From Paracoccaceae bacterium (GTDB lineage: Bacteria > Pseudomonadota > Alphaproteobacteria > Rhodobacterales > Rhodobacteraceae): 64,000 bases of DNA. The notes under the pieces are model-generated. The model ran no database searches and was not told the DNA's origin. It saw only the letters and a program-made list of their open reading frames with translations. Location: contig JANSYL010000004.1 of assembly GCA_024742455.1 (NCBI GenBank), positions 1 through 64,000 on the forward strand. The letters run 5' to 3'. This document shows positions 44,660 through 53,328 of the stretch, in pieces (position 1 is the first letter of the stretch; every line of letters starts with the position of its first letter). The position numbers and the translations under genes were made by a program.

Positions 44660-46027
44660 ATGTTCCGCCTGCCTTTCACGTCCCTGGCGCTTGCCGCATC
44701 CCTCGCCCTGACGGGCGGTTTCGCCCAACCGGCCCCGGCGCAGGACCTGCCCGATTACGTCATCGATGCCTTCGGCAGCCCGCCCGAGATCCCCGAAGGC
44801 CCGATCACCCCCGATCTGGCCGCAGCGCTGGACGTGACCTTTGTCGATTTCTTCGATGCGCGGCAATGGGGCCCCGACCAGCAGGTTGCGCTGGAACAGA
44901 TCGTGCAGGCAGGTGATCCGCGCGCGGCCTGGCTGCTCAGCGACATGATGCGGTTCACCTACAACACCGAGTTCGATCTGGAGCTTGCGGTCGCCACCTC
45001 GCGCCTTCTGGGGGTCGACATCCGGACCCTCAATCACTGGGGCGAACTGACCGATTACCTGATCGCCTGGGACATGCCGTCCTTTCCGGGATATCTCGAC
45101 TACAAGCGCGCCATTTTCACCGGCTTCATCCGAGACTGGGAGGATCTGATGGTCGAGGGCGACATCGACTGGCGGCTGGTGTCCTGGGGCGGCGTGCTGA
45201 TCGATGCGCGGCCCTATAACCTGACCGATGCGCGGTGCCGCTGCATTCCGGCCGTGGATAACCCCGAGGTCGTGCCCGCCTCTGACGCGACCTGGCCCGC
45301 CGATGACGACATCGTCTTCGGGGTCGAGGTGAACGGGGAATACCGCGCCTATCCGCGCCAGATCATGGAGGTGCGGGAGATGGTCAATGACACGCTCGGC
45401 GGCCGCGACCTCGCTATTCCCTACTGCACCTTGTGCGGCGCGGCGCAGGCCTGGTTTACCGATGACCTGCCCGTTGGGGTGGAGCGACCGGTCATGCGGA
45501 CCTCGGGCCTTCTGATACGGTCGAACAAGGTGATGTATGACCTGCGGACGAACTCGATCTTCGATACGTTTCTCGGCCATGCCGTAACGGGGCCTTTGGC
45601 CGAGATCGGGCTGCAGCTGGACCAGGCGACGGTGGTGACGACCGACTGGGGCACATGGCGGAGGGCCCATCCCGAAACGACCGTGATGGCCGAACGCTAT
45701 GCCCTTGGCCGCAACCCCGATTTCCGCAATGGCCGCGATGCCGATGGCCCGATTTTCCCGGTGGGCGATGTTGACCCGCGCCTGCCCGTCCATGAGGACG
45801 TGATCGGCGTGATCGCGCCCTCTGGCACGCCCTGGGCGTTCCCGCGCGTGGCGGCGATGGCGGCGCTTCTGGCAGGGGAGGAGATCGTGGTGGAAAGCAT
45901 CCGGCTGGAACTTGATGCGGGCGGCGTGCGGGCCGTCGATGTTGATGGCGCTGACCTGGGCAGCCATGAGGCGTTCTGGTTCGCCTGGTCGCAATTTCAC
46001 CCCACGACCAACCTTTGGGATGGCTGA
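44660..46027 (+). CDS. Secreted DUF3179 protein
   Basis: A 455-aa protein with a signal peptide (SLALAASLALTGGFAQPAPAQ, cut after about residue 28). The DUF3179 region carries IPYCTLCGAAQAW with two Cys, and GVEVNGEYRAYPRQIMEVREM. Two more Cys lie in ARCRCIP. Function is not known; the Cys motif could bind metal or form disulfides in the periplasm. The ATG at 44660 is the first to give a signal peptide. Confidence 0.8.
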   Translation: MFRLPFTSLALAASLALTGGFAQPAPAQDLPDYVIDAFGSPPEIPEGPITPDLAAALDVTFVDFFDARQWGPDQQVALEQIVQAGDPRAAWLLSDMMRFTYNTEFDLELAVATSRLLGVDIRTLNHWGELTDYLIAWDMPSFPGYLDYKRAIFTGFIRDWEDLMVEGDIDWRLVSWGGVLIDARPYNLTDARCRCIPAVDNPEVVPASDATWPADDDIVFGVEVNGEYRAYPRQIMEVREMVNDTLGGRDLAIPYCTLCGAAQAWFTDDLPVGVERPVMRTSGLLIRSNKVMYDLRTNSIFDTFLGHAVTGPLAEIGLQLDQATVVTTDWGTWRRAHPETTVMAERYALGRNPDFRNGRDADGPIFPVGDVDPRLPVHEDVIGVIAPSGTPWAFPRVAAMAALLAGEEIVVESIRLELDAGGVRAVDVDGADLGSHEAFWFAWSQFHPTTNLWDG

Positions 46028-46049
46028 CGGGTCGATCACGCCAAAACGA

Positions 46050-46075
46050 AAACGCCGCCCCAAGGGACGGCGTTT
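46050..46075 (-). terminator. Terminator of the minus-strand rpmE operon
   Basis: AAACGCCG (46050-46057) and CGGCGTTT (46068-46075) pair perfectly around a 10-nt loop that itself can pair CCC/GGG. On the minus strand TTTTCGTTTT follows, a good rho-independent signal 23 nt after rpmE. It may also serve the converging DUF3179 gene. Confidence 0.8.
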
Positions 46076-46098
46076 CGCACATGCAGATGACGCAAGGC

Positions 46099-46320
46099 TC
46101 AGAAGCCGAGGCCCTCGTATTTCTTCTTGAACTTCGATACGCGGCCGCCAGTGTCCATCAGACGCGAGGTGCCGCCGGTCCAGGCCGGGTGCACGGTCGG
46201 GTCGATATCGAGCGACAGCTGGTCACCCTCGGCGCCCCAGGTCGAGCGCATCTGGATGACATCGCCATTGGTCATTTTCACGTCGATCACGTGGTAGTCG
46301 GGATGGATGTCTTTTTTCAT
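46099..46320 (-). CDS. rpmE: 50S ribosomal protein L31 (zinc-free)
   Basis: L31 (73 aa) bridges the subunits at the central protuberance. [20 protein letters not shown] and [15 protein letters not shown] identify it. It contains no Cys, so it is the zinc-independent form common in alphaproteobacteria. It follows rplS after 11 nt on the minus strand. Confidence 0.95.
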   Translation of the reverse strand: MKKDIHPDYHVIDVKMTNGDVIQMRSTWGAEGDQLSLDIDPTVHPAWTGGTSRLMDTGGRVSKFKKKYEGLGF

Positions 46321-46331
46321 CGTCCGGCTCC

Positions 46332-46715
46332 TTACGCTTCCGCGCCCGATTTAGGCTTGTAGGTGGTGTCCTCGGCGATCCGGGCCGATTTGCCCCGGCG
46401 CGCGCGCAGGTAATACAGTTTCGCGCGGCGCACGCGGCCGCGGCGCACCACTTCGATCGACTCGATATTGGTCGAATGCAGCGGGAACACACGTTCCACG
46501 CCTTCGCCGAAGGAGATTTTGCGCACCGTGAACGATCCGGCGATGCCGTCGCCATTCTTGCGCGCGATGCAGACGCCTTCGTAGTTCTGCACGCGGGTGC
46601 GGGTGCCTTCGGTCACCTTGTAGCCGACGCGAATGGTGTCGCCGGCTTTGAAATCGGGGATGTCTTTCCCCAGGGCGGCCACTTGTTCCGCCTCCAGTTC
46701 CGCGATCAGGTCCAT
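46332..46715 (-). CDS. rplS: 50S ribosomal protein L19
   Basis: L19 (127 aa) lies at the 30S-50S interface. The segments [32 protein letters not shown] and [20 protein letters not shown] are canonical. The start [11 protein letters not shown] follows GGAG; a longer frame upstream is not conserved. The last gene of the ffh-rpsP-rimM-trmD-rplS cluster together with rpmE. Confidence 0.95.
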   Translation of the reverse strand: MDLIAELEAEQVAALGKDIPDFKAGDTIRVGYKVTEGTRTRVQNYEGVCIARKNGDGIAGSFTVRKISFGEGVERVFPLHSTNIESIEVVRRGRVRRAKLYYLRARRGKSARIAEDTTYKPKSGAEA

Positions 46716-46989
46716 CTGATCCACTCCTATCATGCCCACGGTTTGCCCGCGGAGGTGTTCGACCAACCAGAACTCTGGTCTTCGACCGGGTCCGCCTGTG
46801 TCCCGTTCCGGGGGCGCCCGCCAGAGGATCGCTGTGTCTTTCCTATGTGATGCCGGTTCGGGTCCGGGATGAGCGGTGAAGGGCCGCGCAAAACACGAAA
46901 CGGGCCCGCTGGCCGATTTGGGCCGCAGACCGGCGTCACCTACGGCGGCGGGTCGTGGGAATCAAGCCAAAATCACCGCCTACGCCGGG

Positions 46990-47814
46990 TTATTTGGTCA
47001 GCTTGCCGCCTTCCAGCGCGCTGGCGTCTACCACCGTCAGGATTGCGTTTTCGACCGGTGCCAATCCGCAGCGGCCGCACACCTTTTCGGATGCGATATT
47101 GCCCTGCTGCACGCCGGTGAAGAACCGGGTGACCCCGAACCGCTCCGCCATTGCCAACATCGCCGTCGCGCCAAGGATCAGGGCCAGACCCTGCCCCCCG
47201 CGATCCGACCTCGTGGCAAGCATCCCCCACCAGGCCAGGCCGCCGAATTCGGTATTGCCGGGATGTGCGAAGCTTGCCGCCGCCGCGCAGGAGACAGCGC
47301 GTCCGTCACGGTCGAGCGCCACAACCCCCACGCCGGGCTTCAACGTGCCGCGCAGAATCGGCCCGGCAATCGGCATCACGCCCACCGAAAGAGATACGTC
47401 GGCCAGTCCCGCAAGGGTCGTGTGAGCGGTACCTGCATCTGTGACCGTGACGGTGACGTCCTCCGGAAGCGGGATCTCATCGACAATGCGCCGCGCGACA
47501 GTCAGGGTATCCGCCCCGCTCAGCCAGTTGGCATAGCGCGTGAGGCTGTAGCCCTGGTCCTCGAGCTCTGCCACCACCGTTTGCCGTTGTCCCTCGGGCA
47601 CATCGTAGATATTGGCCACGCCCTGCAGCGTCACGAGGGATCGAAGAAGCTCGAGACCCGCCGGGTCCGGTCGCAGGATGCCGACGCCCCGCCCGTAATA
47701 GGTCGCATCGGGAAGGTGCCTGGTCAGGGCGTGCATCGCCAAACCCTTGCGCAGCACCGCCCGTTGCTCGGGATTGCCGAACAGTTCGGGCTGAGGATCG
47801 GTGCCGCCTGTCAT
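46990..47814 (-). CDS. GNAT-like acetyltransferase next to trmD
   Basis: A 274-aa protein whose C-terminal half resembles a GNAT domain: GGLAWWGMLATRSDRGGQGLALILG has the pyrophosphate-binding R-x-x-G-x-G/A pattern (RSDRGGQGLA). The N-terminal 90 residues are an unrecognised domain. Ser, Cys and Ala-rich CAAAASFAHPG precedes the core. Substrate unknown. Its ATG overlaps the trmD stop by 4 nt, so it is made with the tRNA methyltransferase. Confidence 0.65.
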   Translation of the reverse strand: MTGGTDPQPELFGNPEQRAVLRKGLAMHALTRHLPDATYYGRGVGILRPDPAGLELLRSLVTLQGVANIYDVPEGQRQTVVAELEDQGYSLTRYANWLSGADTLTVARRIVDEIPLPEDVTVTVTDAGTAHTTLAGLADVSLSVGVMPIAGPILRGTLKPGVGVVALDRDGRAVSCAAAASFAHPGNTEFGGLAWWGMLATRSDRGGQGLALILGATAMLAMAERFGVTRFFTGVQQGNIASEKVCGRCGLAPVENAILTVVDASALEGGKLTK

Positions 47815-48617
47815 TCGCCGCGCGCCCTGTAGGCTGACCACAAATCGGGTCGGCGCGCCTCGGTCAGTATCTCGGCCTGCGCGCGGCGCCATTTGGCGAT
47901 CTCGGCATGGTTGCCGGACAGCAGGACATCGGGGACCTGCCGCCCCTGCCACTCGCGCGGTTGGGTGAATTGCGGATGCTCCAGCAACCCGTCGGAAAAG
48001 CTTTCTTCCTCGGTCGAGGCGGCGTTGCCAAGGACACCGGGGATCAGGCGCACGGTGGCATCGATCATGGCCTGCGCGGCGATTTCGCCACCGGTCAGGA
48101 CGAAATCGCCGAGCGAGATTTCCTCCAGCGCGAAATGGTCGATCACCCGCTGATCCACCCCTTCGAAGCGGCCGCATAGAAGGGTCATCCCCTCGGCCTG
48201 TGCGAACCGCTGTGCATGGGTCTGTGTAAACGGTGCACCACGCGGGCTGAGATAGATCCGGGGCCAGCGGGCGGGGTCAGCGGGGACGCCAACCTGCGCC
48301 ATGCTGATCGCCCGGCCCACCACGTCGGGCCGCATCACCAGGCCCGCGCCGCCGCCTGCGGGCGTGTCATCGACCTGCCGGTGCTTGCCGCGCCCGAAGG
48401 TGCGCAGGTCGATCGGTTCCAGCGCCCAAAGACCCTGTTGCAGCGCCTTGCCGGTCAGAGACGCGCCGAGGACGCCGGGAAACTGATCTGGAAACAGCGT
48501 GATAACCTTGGCGCACCACGCGCCCTTAAGGCGCGGCGTCGGCGTCATCACCTCGCGCGGTTTCAGGCTGGCGGAGACGGCAAGGCGGCCATGGGATTTG
48601 GCGGGGGGCTGCGACAT
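47811..48617 (-). CDS. trmD: tRNA (guanine37-N1)-methyltransferase
   Basis: TrmD (268 aa) methylates G37 of tRNAs reading CNN codons and prevents frameshifting. The SPOUT knot motifs are visible: [57 protein letters not shown] and [11 protein letters not shown]. The first Met of the run ([11 protein letters not shown]) gives about 35 extra N-terminal residues; an internal Met ([11 protein letters not shown]) is an alternative start. Confidence 0.95.
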   Translation of the reverse strand: MSQPPAKSHGRLAVSASLKPREVMTPTPRLKGAWCAKVITLFPDQFPGVLGASLTGKALQQGLWALEPIDLRTFGRGKHRQVDDTPAGGGAGLVMRPDVVGRAISMAQVGVPADPARWPRIYLSPRGAPFTQTHAQRFAQAEGMTLLCGRFEGVDQRVIDHFALEEISLGDFVLTGGEIAAQAMIDATVRLIPGVLGNAASTEEESFSDGLLEHPQFTQPREWQGRQVPDVLLSGNHAEIAKWRRAQAEILTEARRPDLWSAYRARGE

Positions 48618-48676
48618 GGCATGGATGTAAAGCCGCGCTTCGGCGCTGTCTATGCAGGCGTGTTTCCGAAGAAAAA

Positions 48677-48706
48677 CGGTTGGAAAATCTGCAGATTTTC
48701 CGACCG
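48677..48706. repeat. 30-bp near-perfect palindrome before the ABC transporter
   Basis: CGGTTGGAAAATCTG (48677-48691) and CAGATTTTCCGACCG (48692-48706) are inverted copies with a single mismatch and no spacer. It lies in the divergent gap between trmD and the ABC ATPase gene. Shorter GGAAAA...TTTTCC palindromes occur at 5348-5364 and 5406-5421. It could be a cruciform-forming repeat or a binding site for a dimeric protein. Confidence 0.7.
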
Positions 48707-48796
48707 GAGATCCCGCGATTTCCATCCCCCTTGCCAGCCGCCGCCTTGCGGGGGCGGCAAAAACCTATATCTGCCCCCGGGCGAAGGAGACGCCCG

Positions 48797-49741
48797 ATGA
48801 CATCCCCCATCCTGTCCATCGACCGCCTGACCAAGACCTATGGCAGCGGGTTCAAGGCCCTCAACGGGGTCTCGCTCGACATTCGCGATGGAGAAATCCT
48901 GGCGCTGCTTGGCCCCAACGGTGCGGGCAAGACCACGCTGATCTCGACCATCTGCGGGATTGTCCAACCGACCTCGGGCCGCGTGACCGTCGCGGGCCAT
49001 GACACGGTGCGTGACTACAAGGCGGCGCGCCGCTTGATCGGCCTCGTGCCGCAGGAGATCGCGCTGGAACCGTTCGAAAAGGTCATCACGACAGTGCGGT
49101 TCTCGCGCGGCCTGTTCGGCAAGCCGCGCGACGATGCCTTCATTGAGAAAATCCTGCGGCAGTTGTCGCTTTGGGACAAACGCGATGCCCGCGTGCGGGA
49201 ATTGTCGGGCGGCATGAAGCGCCGGGTGCTGATCGCCAAGGCGCTGAGCCATGAGCCGCGGGTGCTGTTTCTGGATGAACCGACCGCAGGCGTCGATGTC
49301 GAGCTGCGCCGCGACATGTGGCAGGTGGTCGAGCAGCTCAAGGCCGATGGTGTCACGATCATCCTGACCACCCATTACCTGGAGGAGGCCGAGGCCATCG
49401 CCGACCGCGTGGGCGTGATCAACAAGGGCGAGATCCTGTTGATCGAGGAAACGCAGGCCCTGATGAAACGCATGGGCCAGAAGGAGATGCGGATCGAACT
49501 GACCGAACCCGTCAGCGAGGTGCCCGGGGTGCTGTCGGGCTATGGCCTGCGGCTGGAGGCCGGGGGGTGTCGCGTGGTCTATACCTATGACCGGCAGGCC
49601 GAGCGCACCGGCATCGGCCGGCTTTTGCGGGACATGCAGGATGCCGATCTGCATGTGTCGGATGTGGAGACACGGCAAAGCTCGCTGGAGGAGATATTCG
49701 TGGGGCTGGTGGCCGAGGATGCAGGGGAGGCACGGCCATGA
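48797..49741 (+). CDS. ABC-2 type exporter ATPase
   Basis: A 314-aa ABC ATPase of the drug/polysaccharide exporter (NodI/CcmA-like) class. Walker A is GPNGAGKTT, the signature [15 protein letters not shown], Walker [12 protein letters not shown], and the switch His in TTHYLEEAE. The last 90 residues form the C-terminal accessory domain usual in this class. GAAGGAG precedes the ATG. It overlaps the permease gene by 4 nt. Confidence 0.9.
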   Translation: MTSPILSIDRLTKTYGSGFKALNGVSLDIRDGEILALLGPNGAGKTTLISTICGIVQPTSGRVTVAGHDTVRDYKAARRLIGLVPQEIALEPFEKVITTVRFSRGLFGKPRDDAFIEKILRQLSLWDKRDARVRELSGGMKRRVLIAKALSHEPRVLFLDEPTAGVDVELRRDMWQVVEQLKADGVTIILTTHYLEEAEAIADRVGVINKGEILLIEETQALMKRMGQKEMRIELTEPVSEVPGVLSGYGLRLEAGGCRVVYTYDRQAERTGIGRLLRDMQDADLHVSDVETRQSSLEEIFVGLVAEDAGEARP

Positions 49742-50499
49742 ACCTGACCGCCATCGCCGCCATCTACCGGTTCGAGATGGGCCGGACCTTCCGCACCATC
49801 GCGCAGTCTATCATCTCTCCGGTGTTGTCGACGGCGCTGTATTTCATCGTTTTCGGCACGGCCATCGGCAGCCGGATCGAGCAGGTCGAGGGGGTCAGCT
49901 ACGGCGCCTTCATCGTGCCGGGCCTCATCATGCTGACGGTGCTGACCCAGTCGTTGTCGAACGCATCCTTCGGCATCTATTTTCCGAAATTCATCGGTAC
50001 CATCTACGAACTTCTGTCAGCGCCGGCCTCGTTCCTTGAGATCACGGCGGGTTACGTGCTGGCGGCCGCGACCAAGGCGCTGGCGATCGGGCTGATCATC
50101 CTGGGCACCGCGTTCTTTTTCGTCGACCTGACCATCGCGCACCCGGTGTGGATGCTGGCCTTCCTGGTGCTGACCTGCCTCAGTTTCAGCCTGTTCGGCT
50201 TCATTATCGGCATCTGGGCGCAGAATTTCGAACAATTGCAGCTGATCCCCCTGCTTGCGGTCACGCCGCTCGTGTTTCTGGGCGGCGCTTTCTACTCGAT
50301 CACGATGCTGCCGCCCGCCTGGCAGACGATCAGCCTGTTCAACCCGGTGGTCTACCTGATTTCGGGCTTTCGCTGGTCGTTCTTCGGGCTGGCCGATGTG
50401 GCGCTGGGGTGGTCGGTGCTGGCGATCTGCGGGTTCACGATGGCCTGCATCGCGGTGATCGCGTGGATTTTCCGGACCGGATGGCGGCTCAGGAGCTGA
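49738..50499 (+). CDS. ABC-2 type exporter permease
   Basis: A 253-aa six-span ABC-2 permease. The N-terminal [22 protein letters not shown] and the central [19 protein letters not shown] (conserved ABC-2 loop) identify it, and [22 protein letters not shown]-type sequence is near the end ([13 protein letters not shown]). Partner of the preceding ATPase. The pair is a plus-strand insertion between trmD and rimM, genes adjacent in many bacteria. Substrate unknown. Confidence 0.9.
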   Translation: MNLTAIAAIYRFEMGRTFRTIAQSIISPVLSTALYFIVFGTAIGSRIEQVEGVSYGAFIVPGLIMLTVLTQSLSNASFGIYFPKFIGTIYELLSAPASFLEITAGYVLAAATKALAIGLIILGTAFFFVDLTIAHPVWMLAFLVLTCLSFSLFGFIIGIWAQNFEQLQLIPLLAVTPLVFLGGAFYSITMLPPAWQTISLFNPVVYLISGFRWSFFGLADVALGWSVLAICGFTMACIAVIAWIFRTGWRLRS

Positions 50500-50597
50500 T
50501 CCGAAGGCGCCCCTGCGGTGCAGTGTTTCTGCCTCGCCACCCCGGTCGGGTCGGCACATCTCGCCTCCGGCGGAGGGATTTCGAAAGCAAGGACAGG

Positions 50598-51104
50598 CTA
50601 GTCGAGCAGGCCTTCGGGCGGGTCGATAATGATCTTGCCCGCCCCGAGATCGACGGTCGGGACCACGGCCCTGGTGAAGGGGACGAGCAGCGGTTTCTCG
50701 AGGCCCGCCCCCCTGAGTTCCAGGATGTCGCCCGCGCCGTGGTTGAGCACGGCAGCCACGCGGCCCATCGGCGCGCCGCCGGTGTCCTGCGCGGCAAGGC
50801 CGATCAGGTCGGAGTGATAGAATTCATCATCGGGCAGGGCGGGCAGCGCGCTGCGCGGGGCGTAGAGCCGGGTGCCTTTCAGGGCATCGGCTGCTTCTTT
50901 CGTGGCGATGCCCGACAGCCGCGCGGCGAAGCCTGCCTTGACGGGCCGGGTCAGGCGGATGTCGAAGGACCTTGTGCCGTCCTCGGTCGACAGCGGGCCG
51001 TAGGTGGCGATGTCGGCAGGCTCGGCGCAGAAGCTTTTCAGCCGTACCTCGCCCGCCACGCCGAAGGCGCCCGCCACCGCGCCGACGCAGACCCGCTCAG
51101 CCAT
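50598..51104 (-). CDS. rimM: Ribosome maturation factor RimM
   Basis: RimM (168 aa) helps mature the 30S head by binding S19. The N-terminal half begins [22 protein letters not shown]; the PRC-barrel half includes [12 protein letters not shown] and ends with the conserved [18 protein letters not shown]. Its ATG overlaps the end of the small membrane-protein gene by 8 nt. Confidence 0.93.
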   Translation of the reverse strand: MAERVCVGAVAGAFGVAGEVRLKSFCAEPADIATYGPLSTEDGTRSFDIRLTRPVKAGFAARLSGIATKEAADALKGTRLYAPRSALPALPDDEFYHSDLIGLAAQDTGGAPMGRVAAVLNHGAGDILELRGAGLEKPLLVPFTRAVVPTVDLGAGKIIIDPPEGLLD

Positions 51105-51384
51105 CCCGGCTCTCCGCCAGGAAGGCGGCCGCCCGGGACTGGGCGGCGTGGCAGTCGGGATGCGCGGGGCCGACATAGCGCCGGTGATCGGGGCTGTCGC
51201 AGAGCACGGCCACATGATGCAGCCGCGCCTGCGGTGACACGGTGGTCAGCCAGCCCCCGGCGATCGCGGTGACCGCCAGGAGACCCGCACAGACGGCGCG
51301 TTTGTGCAGACTGGGCGAGAAGGCGATGACCCAGAGGCAGGTCGCCAGGATTGCCAGTCCACCGATGCCGAACCCGATCAGCAC
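51097..51384 (-). CDS. Small membrane protein between rpsP and rimM
   Basis: A 95-aa unrecognised protein starting with GTG, 5 nt after the rpsP stop and overlapping rimM by 8 nt, so probably translated by coupling. Two hydrophobic segments are clear: residues 1-22 ([18 protein letters not shown]) and about 30-47 ([17 protein letters not shown]). A soluble tail of about 45 residues carries two Cys and several His ([18 protein letters not shown]), a possible metal site. No homologue recognised. Confidence 0.6.
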   Translation of the reverse strand: MLIGFGIGGLAILATCLWVIAFSPSLHKRAVCAGLLAVTAIAGGWLTTVSPQARLHHVAVLCDSPDHRRYVGPAHPDCHAAQSRAAAFLAESRDG

Positions 51385-51389
51385 GCCTG

Positions 51390-51818
51390 TCAGCTTTCGG
51401 TGTTTTCTTCAGCCGTTTCAGGGACTTCGGCCTCGGCCTCGGCCTCGGGCGCGGCTTCAGGCTCGGGGGCGGCGTTGGCCTCGGCGGCTTTCGCGGCCTT
51501 TTCCTCGGCGCGTTCCTTTGCCTTCTGGCCCGGTTCTGCCTTCTTGGGGTTGTTGCGGACCTTTTTCTCGGCAACGCCTGCGGCTTCCAGGAAGCGGCTG
51601 ACGCGGTCGGTGGGCTGGGCGCCCTGGTCCAGCCAGTGCTGGATGCGTTCCATGTTCATCTTCACCCGCTCTTCGCTGTCTTTGGGCAGAAGCGGGTTAT
51701 AGGTGCCCAGTTTCTCGATGAAGCGGCCGTCGCGGGGCATGCGGCTGTCGGCGGCCACAATCGAATAGAAGGGGCGTTTCTTGGACCCGCCGCGGGCCAG
51801 TCGGATTTTCATTGCCAT
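51390..51818 (-). CDS. rpsP: 30S ribosomal protein S16 with acidic tail
   Basis: S16 (142 aa) is needed for 30S assembly. The core [18 protein letters not shown] then [11 protein letters not shown] and [17 protein letters not shown] is normal, ending near residue 90. The remaining 50 residues are an Ala/Glu/Pro-rich acidic tail. Bacterial S16 is usually 80-120 aa, so the tail is an extension. AAGGAGAT precedes the ATG. Confidence 0.95.
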   Translation of the reverse strand: MAMKIRLARGGSKKRPFYSIVAADSRMPRDGRFIEKLGTYNPLLPKDSEERVKMNMERIQHWLDQGAQPTDRVSRFLEAAGVAEKKVRNNPKKAEPGQKAKERAEEKAAKAAEANAAPEPEAAPEAEAEAEVPETAEENTES

Positions 51819-51850
51819 GGGTTCATCTCCTTGAAATGGCTGAGGGTAAT

Positions 51851-51867
51851 GGTGGGTTTCACCCACC
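51851..51867. repeat. Short hairpin between chorismate mutase and rpsP
   Basis: GGTGGGT (51851-51857) and ACCCACC (51861-51867) form a 7-bp stem with a 3-nt loop, directly beside the chorismate mutase stop codon. The flanking CCTAC resembles the end of the GGGTGCACC hairpin after tuf, so it may be a degenerate member of the same repeat type. Confidence 0.45.
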
Positions 51868-52164
51868 CTACGATTGATGTTTCTCGTGGTGACGAATGAC
51901 CTCGTCGATCACGAAACGCAGGAACTTCTTGGCGAATTCCGGGTCGAGATCGGCCCGGTTTGCCAGGTCTTCGAGCCGCGCGATCTGCGCGGCTTCGCGC
52001 GCGGGATCGGACGGGGGAAGGGCGTGTTCGGCCTTGAGGCGGCCGACGGCCTGGGTGTGCTTGAAGCGTTCGCCAAGCGTGTAAACGAGGATCGCGTCGA
52101 GCCGGTCGATGCTCTCGCGGTGCTCCTTCAGAAGGGTCGCGGCGGTGGCGGTCGGGTCGGTCAT
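51868..52164 (-). CDS. AroQ-type chorismate mutase
   Basis: A 98-aa monofunctional AroQ-class mutase converting chorismate to prephenate for Phe and Tyr synthesis. The helical pattern [18 protein letters not shown], then [19 protein letters not shown] with the active-site Lys/Arg positions, is typical. No dehydratase domain is fused. It sits upstream of rpsP in the ffh-rpsP cluster. Confidence 0.88.
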   Translation of the reverse strand: MTDPTATAATLLKEHRESIDRLDAILVYTLGERFKHTQAVGRLKAEHALPPSDPAREAAQIARLEDLANRADLDPEFAKKFLRFVIDEVIRHHEKHQS

Positions 52165-52200
52165 CTGGTCCCCTCTTGTTGCGGGATCGGGGCGGAAACC

Positions 52201-52245
52201 GGGGTGTCACACCCCGTACACAGCCCGTACACACCCCGTGCATAC
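52201..52245. repeat. GGGGTGT dyad plus three 11-bp tandem units
   Basis: GGGGTGT (52201-52207) and ACACCCC (52209-52215) form a perfect dyad. It runs into three tandem 11-mers: CCCGTACACAG (52213-52223), CCCGTACACAC (52224-52234) and CCCGTGCATAC (52235-52245). This lies between the first GNAT gene and the chorismate mutase start. An iteron-like binding array is possible. Confidence 0.65.
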
Positions 52246-52276
52246 GCCGCGTGCGGCCGGATTTCGCGGATATCGG

Positions 52277-52837
52277 TCATGGCGTTGCCTCCGACGGGGC
52301 CGGATGGCGCCAGATCTCCATCCGGCCGAAACGGGCGTGGCTGAAGGTGCCGTCCGGGGTGCAGCCCAGGCGCAGGGCCAGCGCGCGGCTGCGGGTATTG
52401 GCCGGGTCGATCAGGCTGATCGCGGTGGACCAGCCGAGCACGCGATAGGCGTAGTCGCGGCTTGCAAGCGCGGTTTCATGGGCGACGCCGCGCCCCTCGG
52501 CCCCCTCGAACAGGGTCCAGCCGATTTCCGGTTCGGGCCAGCCTTCGGGATACCACAGCCCGACATTGCCGAGCGTCGCACCGGTGGCCTTGTCTTCGAC
52601 CATCCAGCGGCCATAGCCGCGCAGCAGCCAGTGACCGGCATAGGTCATCAGCGCCCGGCAGGCGAGATCGGCGTCGAGCGGGCCCGCGACGAAGCGTGAC
52701 CGGTCGCTGGCGTAGAAGGCGGTGAAGGCGGCGATATCGCCGGGCCGGTAGCCGCGCATGAGGAAGCGCCCGGTGTCGAGAACCGGGATCGCGGCGTTGA
52801 GCGCATGGGCCGGGGCCGGGCGGGTCAGAACGCTCAT
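52277..52837 (-). CDS. GNAT acetyltransferase, tandem copy 1
   Basis: A 186-aa RimJ/RimL-like GNAT protein, last of four consecutive paralogues. Conserved points are FYASDRSRFVAGP, HWLLRGYGRWMVED, EPEIGWTLFEGAEGRGVAHE (acetyl-CoA loop EGRGVA), and IDPANTRSRALALRLG. Cytoplasmic. Its ATG overlaps the stop of the second copy by 4 nt. The array suggests modification of ribosomal or other small substrates, not shown by sequence. Confidence 0.85.
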   Translation of the reverse strand: MSVLTRPAPAHALNAAIPVLDTGRFLMRGYRPGDIAAFTAFYASDRSRFVAGPLDADLACRALMTYAGHWLLRGYGRWMVEDKATGATLGNVGLWYPEGWPEPEIGWTLFEGAEGRGVAHETALASRDYAYRVLGWSTAISLIDPANTRSRALALRLGCTPDGTFSHARFGRMEIWRHPAPSEATP

Positions 52838-53328
52838 GCGGCTGGCCTTTCATGGGCCCAGACCTCGCAGGCGGGATCATGGGCGGCCATCGTGCCGTTC
52901 CAGGCCGCGCCGAGGCGCGCGGCGACCCGTTTCGAGGCAGCGTTGCCCGCGTCGATATAGCTGACGATGCGGGGGGCATCGATGACGGTCCAGGCCCAGT
53001 CGAGCGCGGCCCGGGCCGCCTCGGTCGCGTAGCCCCTGCCTTCGGCGCCCGCGAAGAGGAACCAGCCGATCTCGGGTTCGGCGTGATGGGCCGGGAAATG
53101 CGGGCCGCAGGTGCCGATCACGCCGGTGGCGTCCTCGATCATGAACCAGCCATATCCGTGCAGGTCCCAATGGCCGCGATCCCCCGCGAAGAACCACCAT
53201 GCCTGCCGGACCCCGACCGGACCGCCGACAAAGCCCGCCCGGTCCGAGGCGTAGAAATCGCGGAAAGCGGGCCAGTCGGACAGGTGATGGGGCCGCAGGG
53301 TCAGCCGGTCGGTGGTCAGCGTGGTCAT
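52834..53328 (-). CDS. GNAT acetyltransferase, tandem copy 2
   Basis: A 164-aa paralogue with the shared pattern LTTDRLTLRPHHLSDWPAF, FYASDRAGFVGGPVG, GHWDLHGYGWFMIED, EIGWFLFAGAEGRGYATEAA, and DAGNAASKRVAARLG. The acetyl-CoA loop is EGRGYA. It shares most motifs with copy 1 (YASDR, GPx), so the two probably arose by tandem duplication. 4-nt overlaps at both ends. Confidence 0.87.
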   Translation of the reverse strand: MTTLTTDRLTLRPHHLSDWPAFRDFYASDRAGFVGGPVGVRQAWWFFAGDRGHWDLHGYGWFMIEDATGVIGTCGPHFPAHHAEPEIGWFLFAGAEGRGYATEAARAALDWAWTVIDAPRIVSYIDAGNAASKRVAARLGAAWNGTMAAHDPACEVWAHERPAA

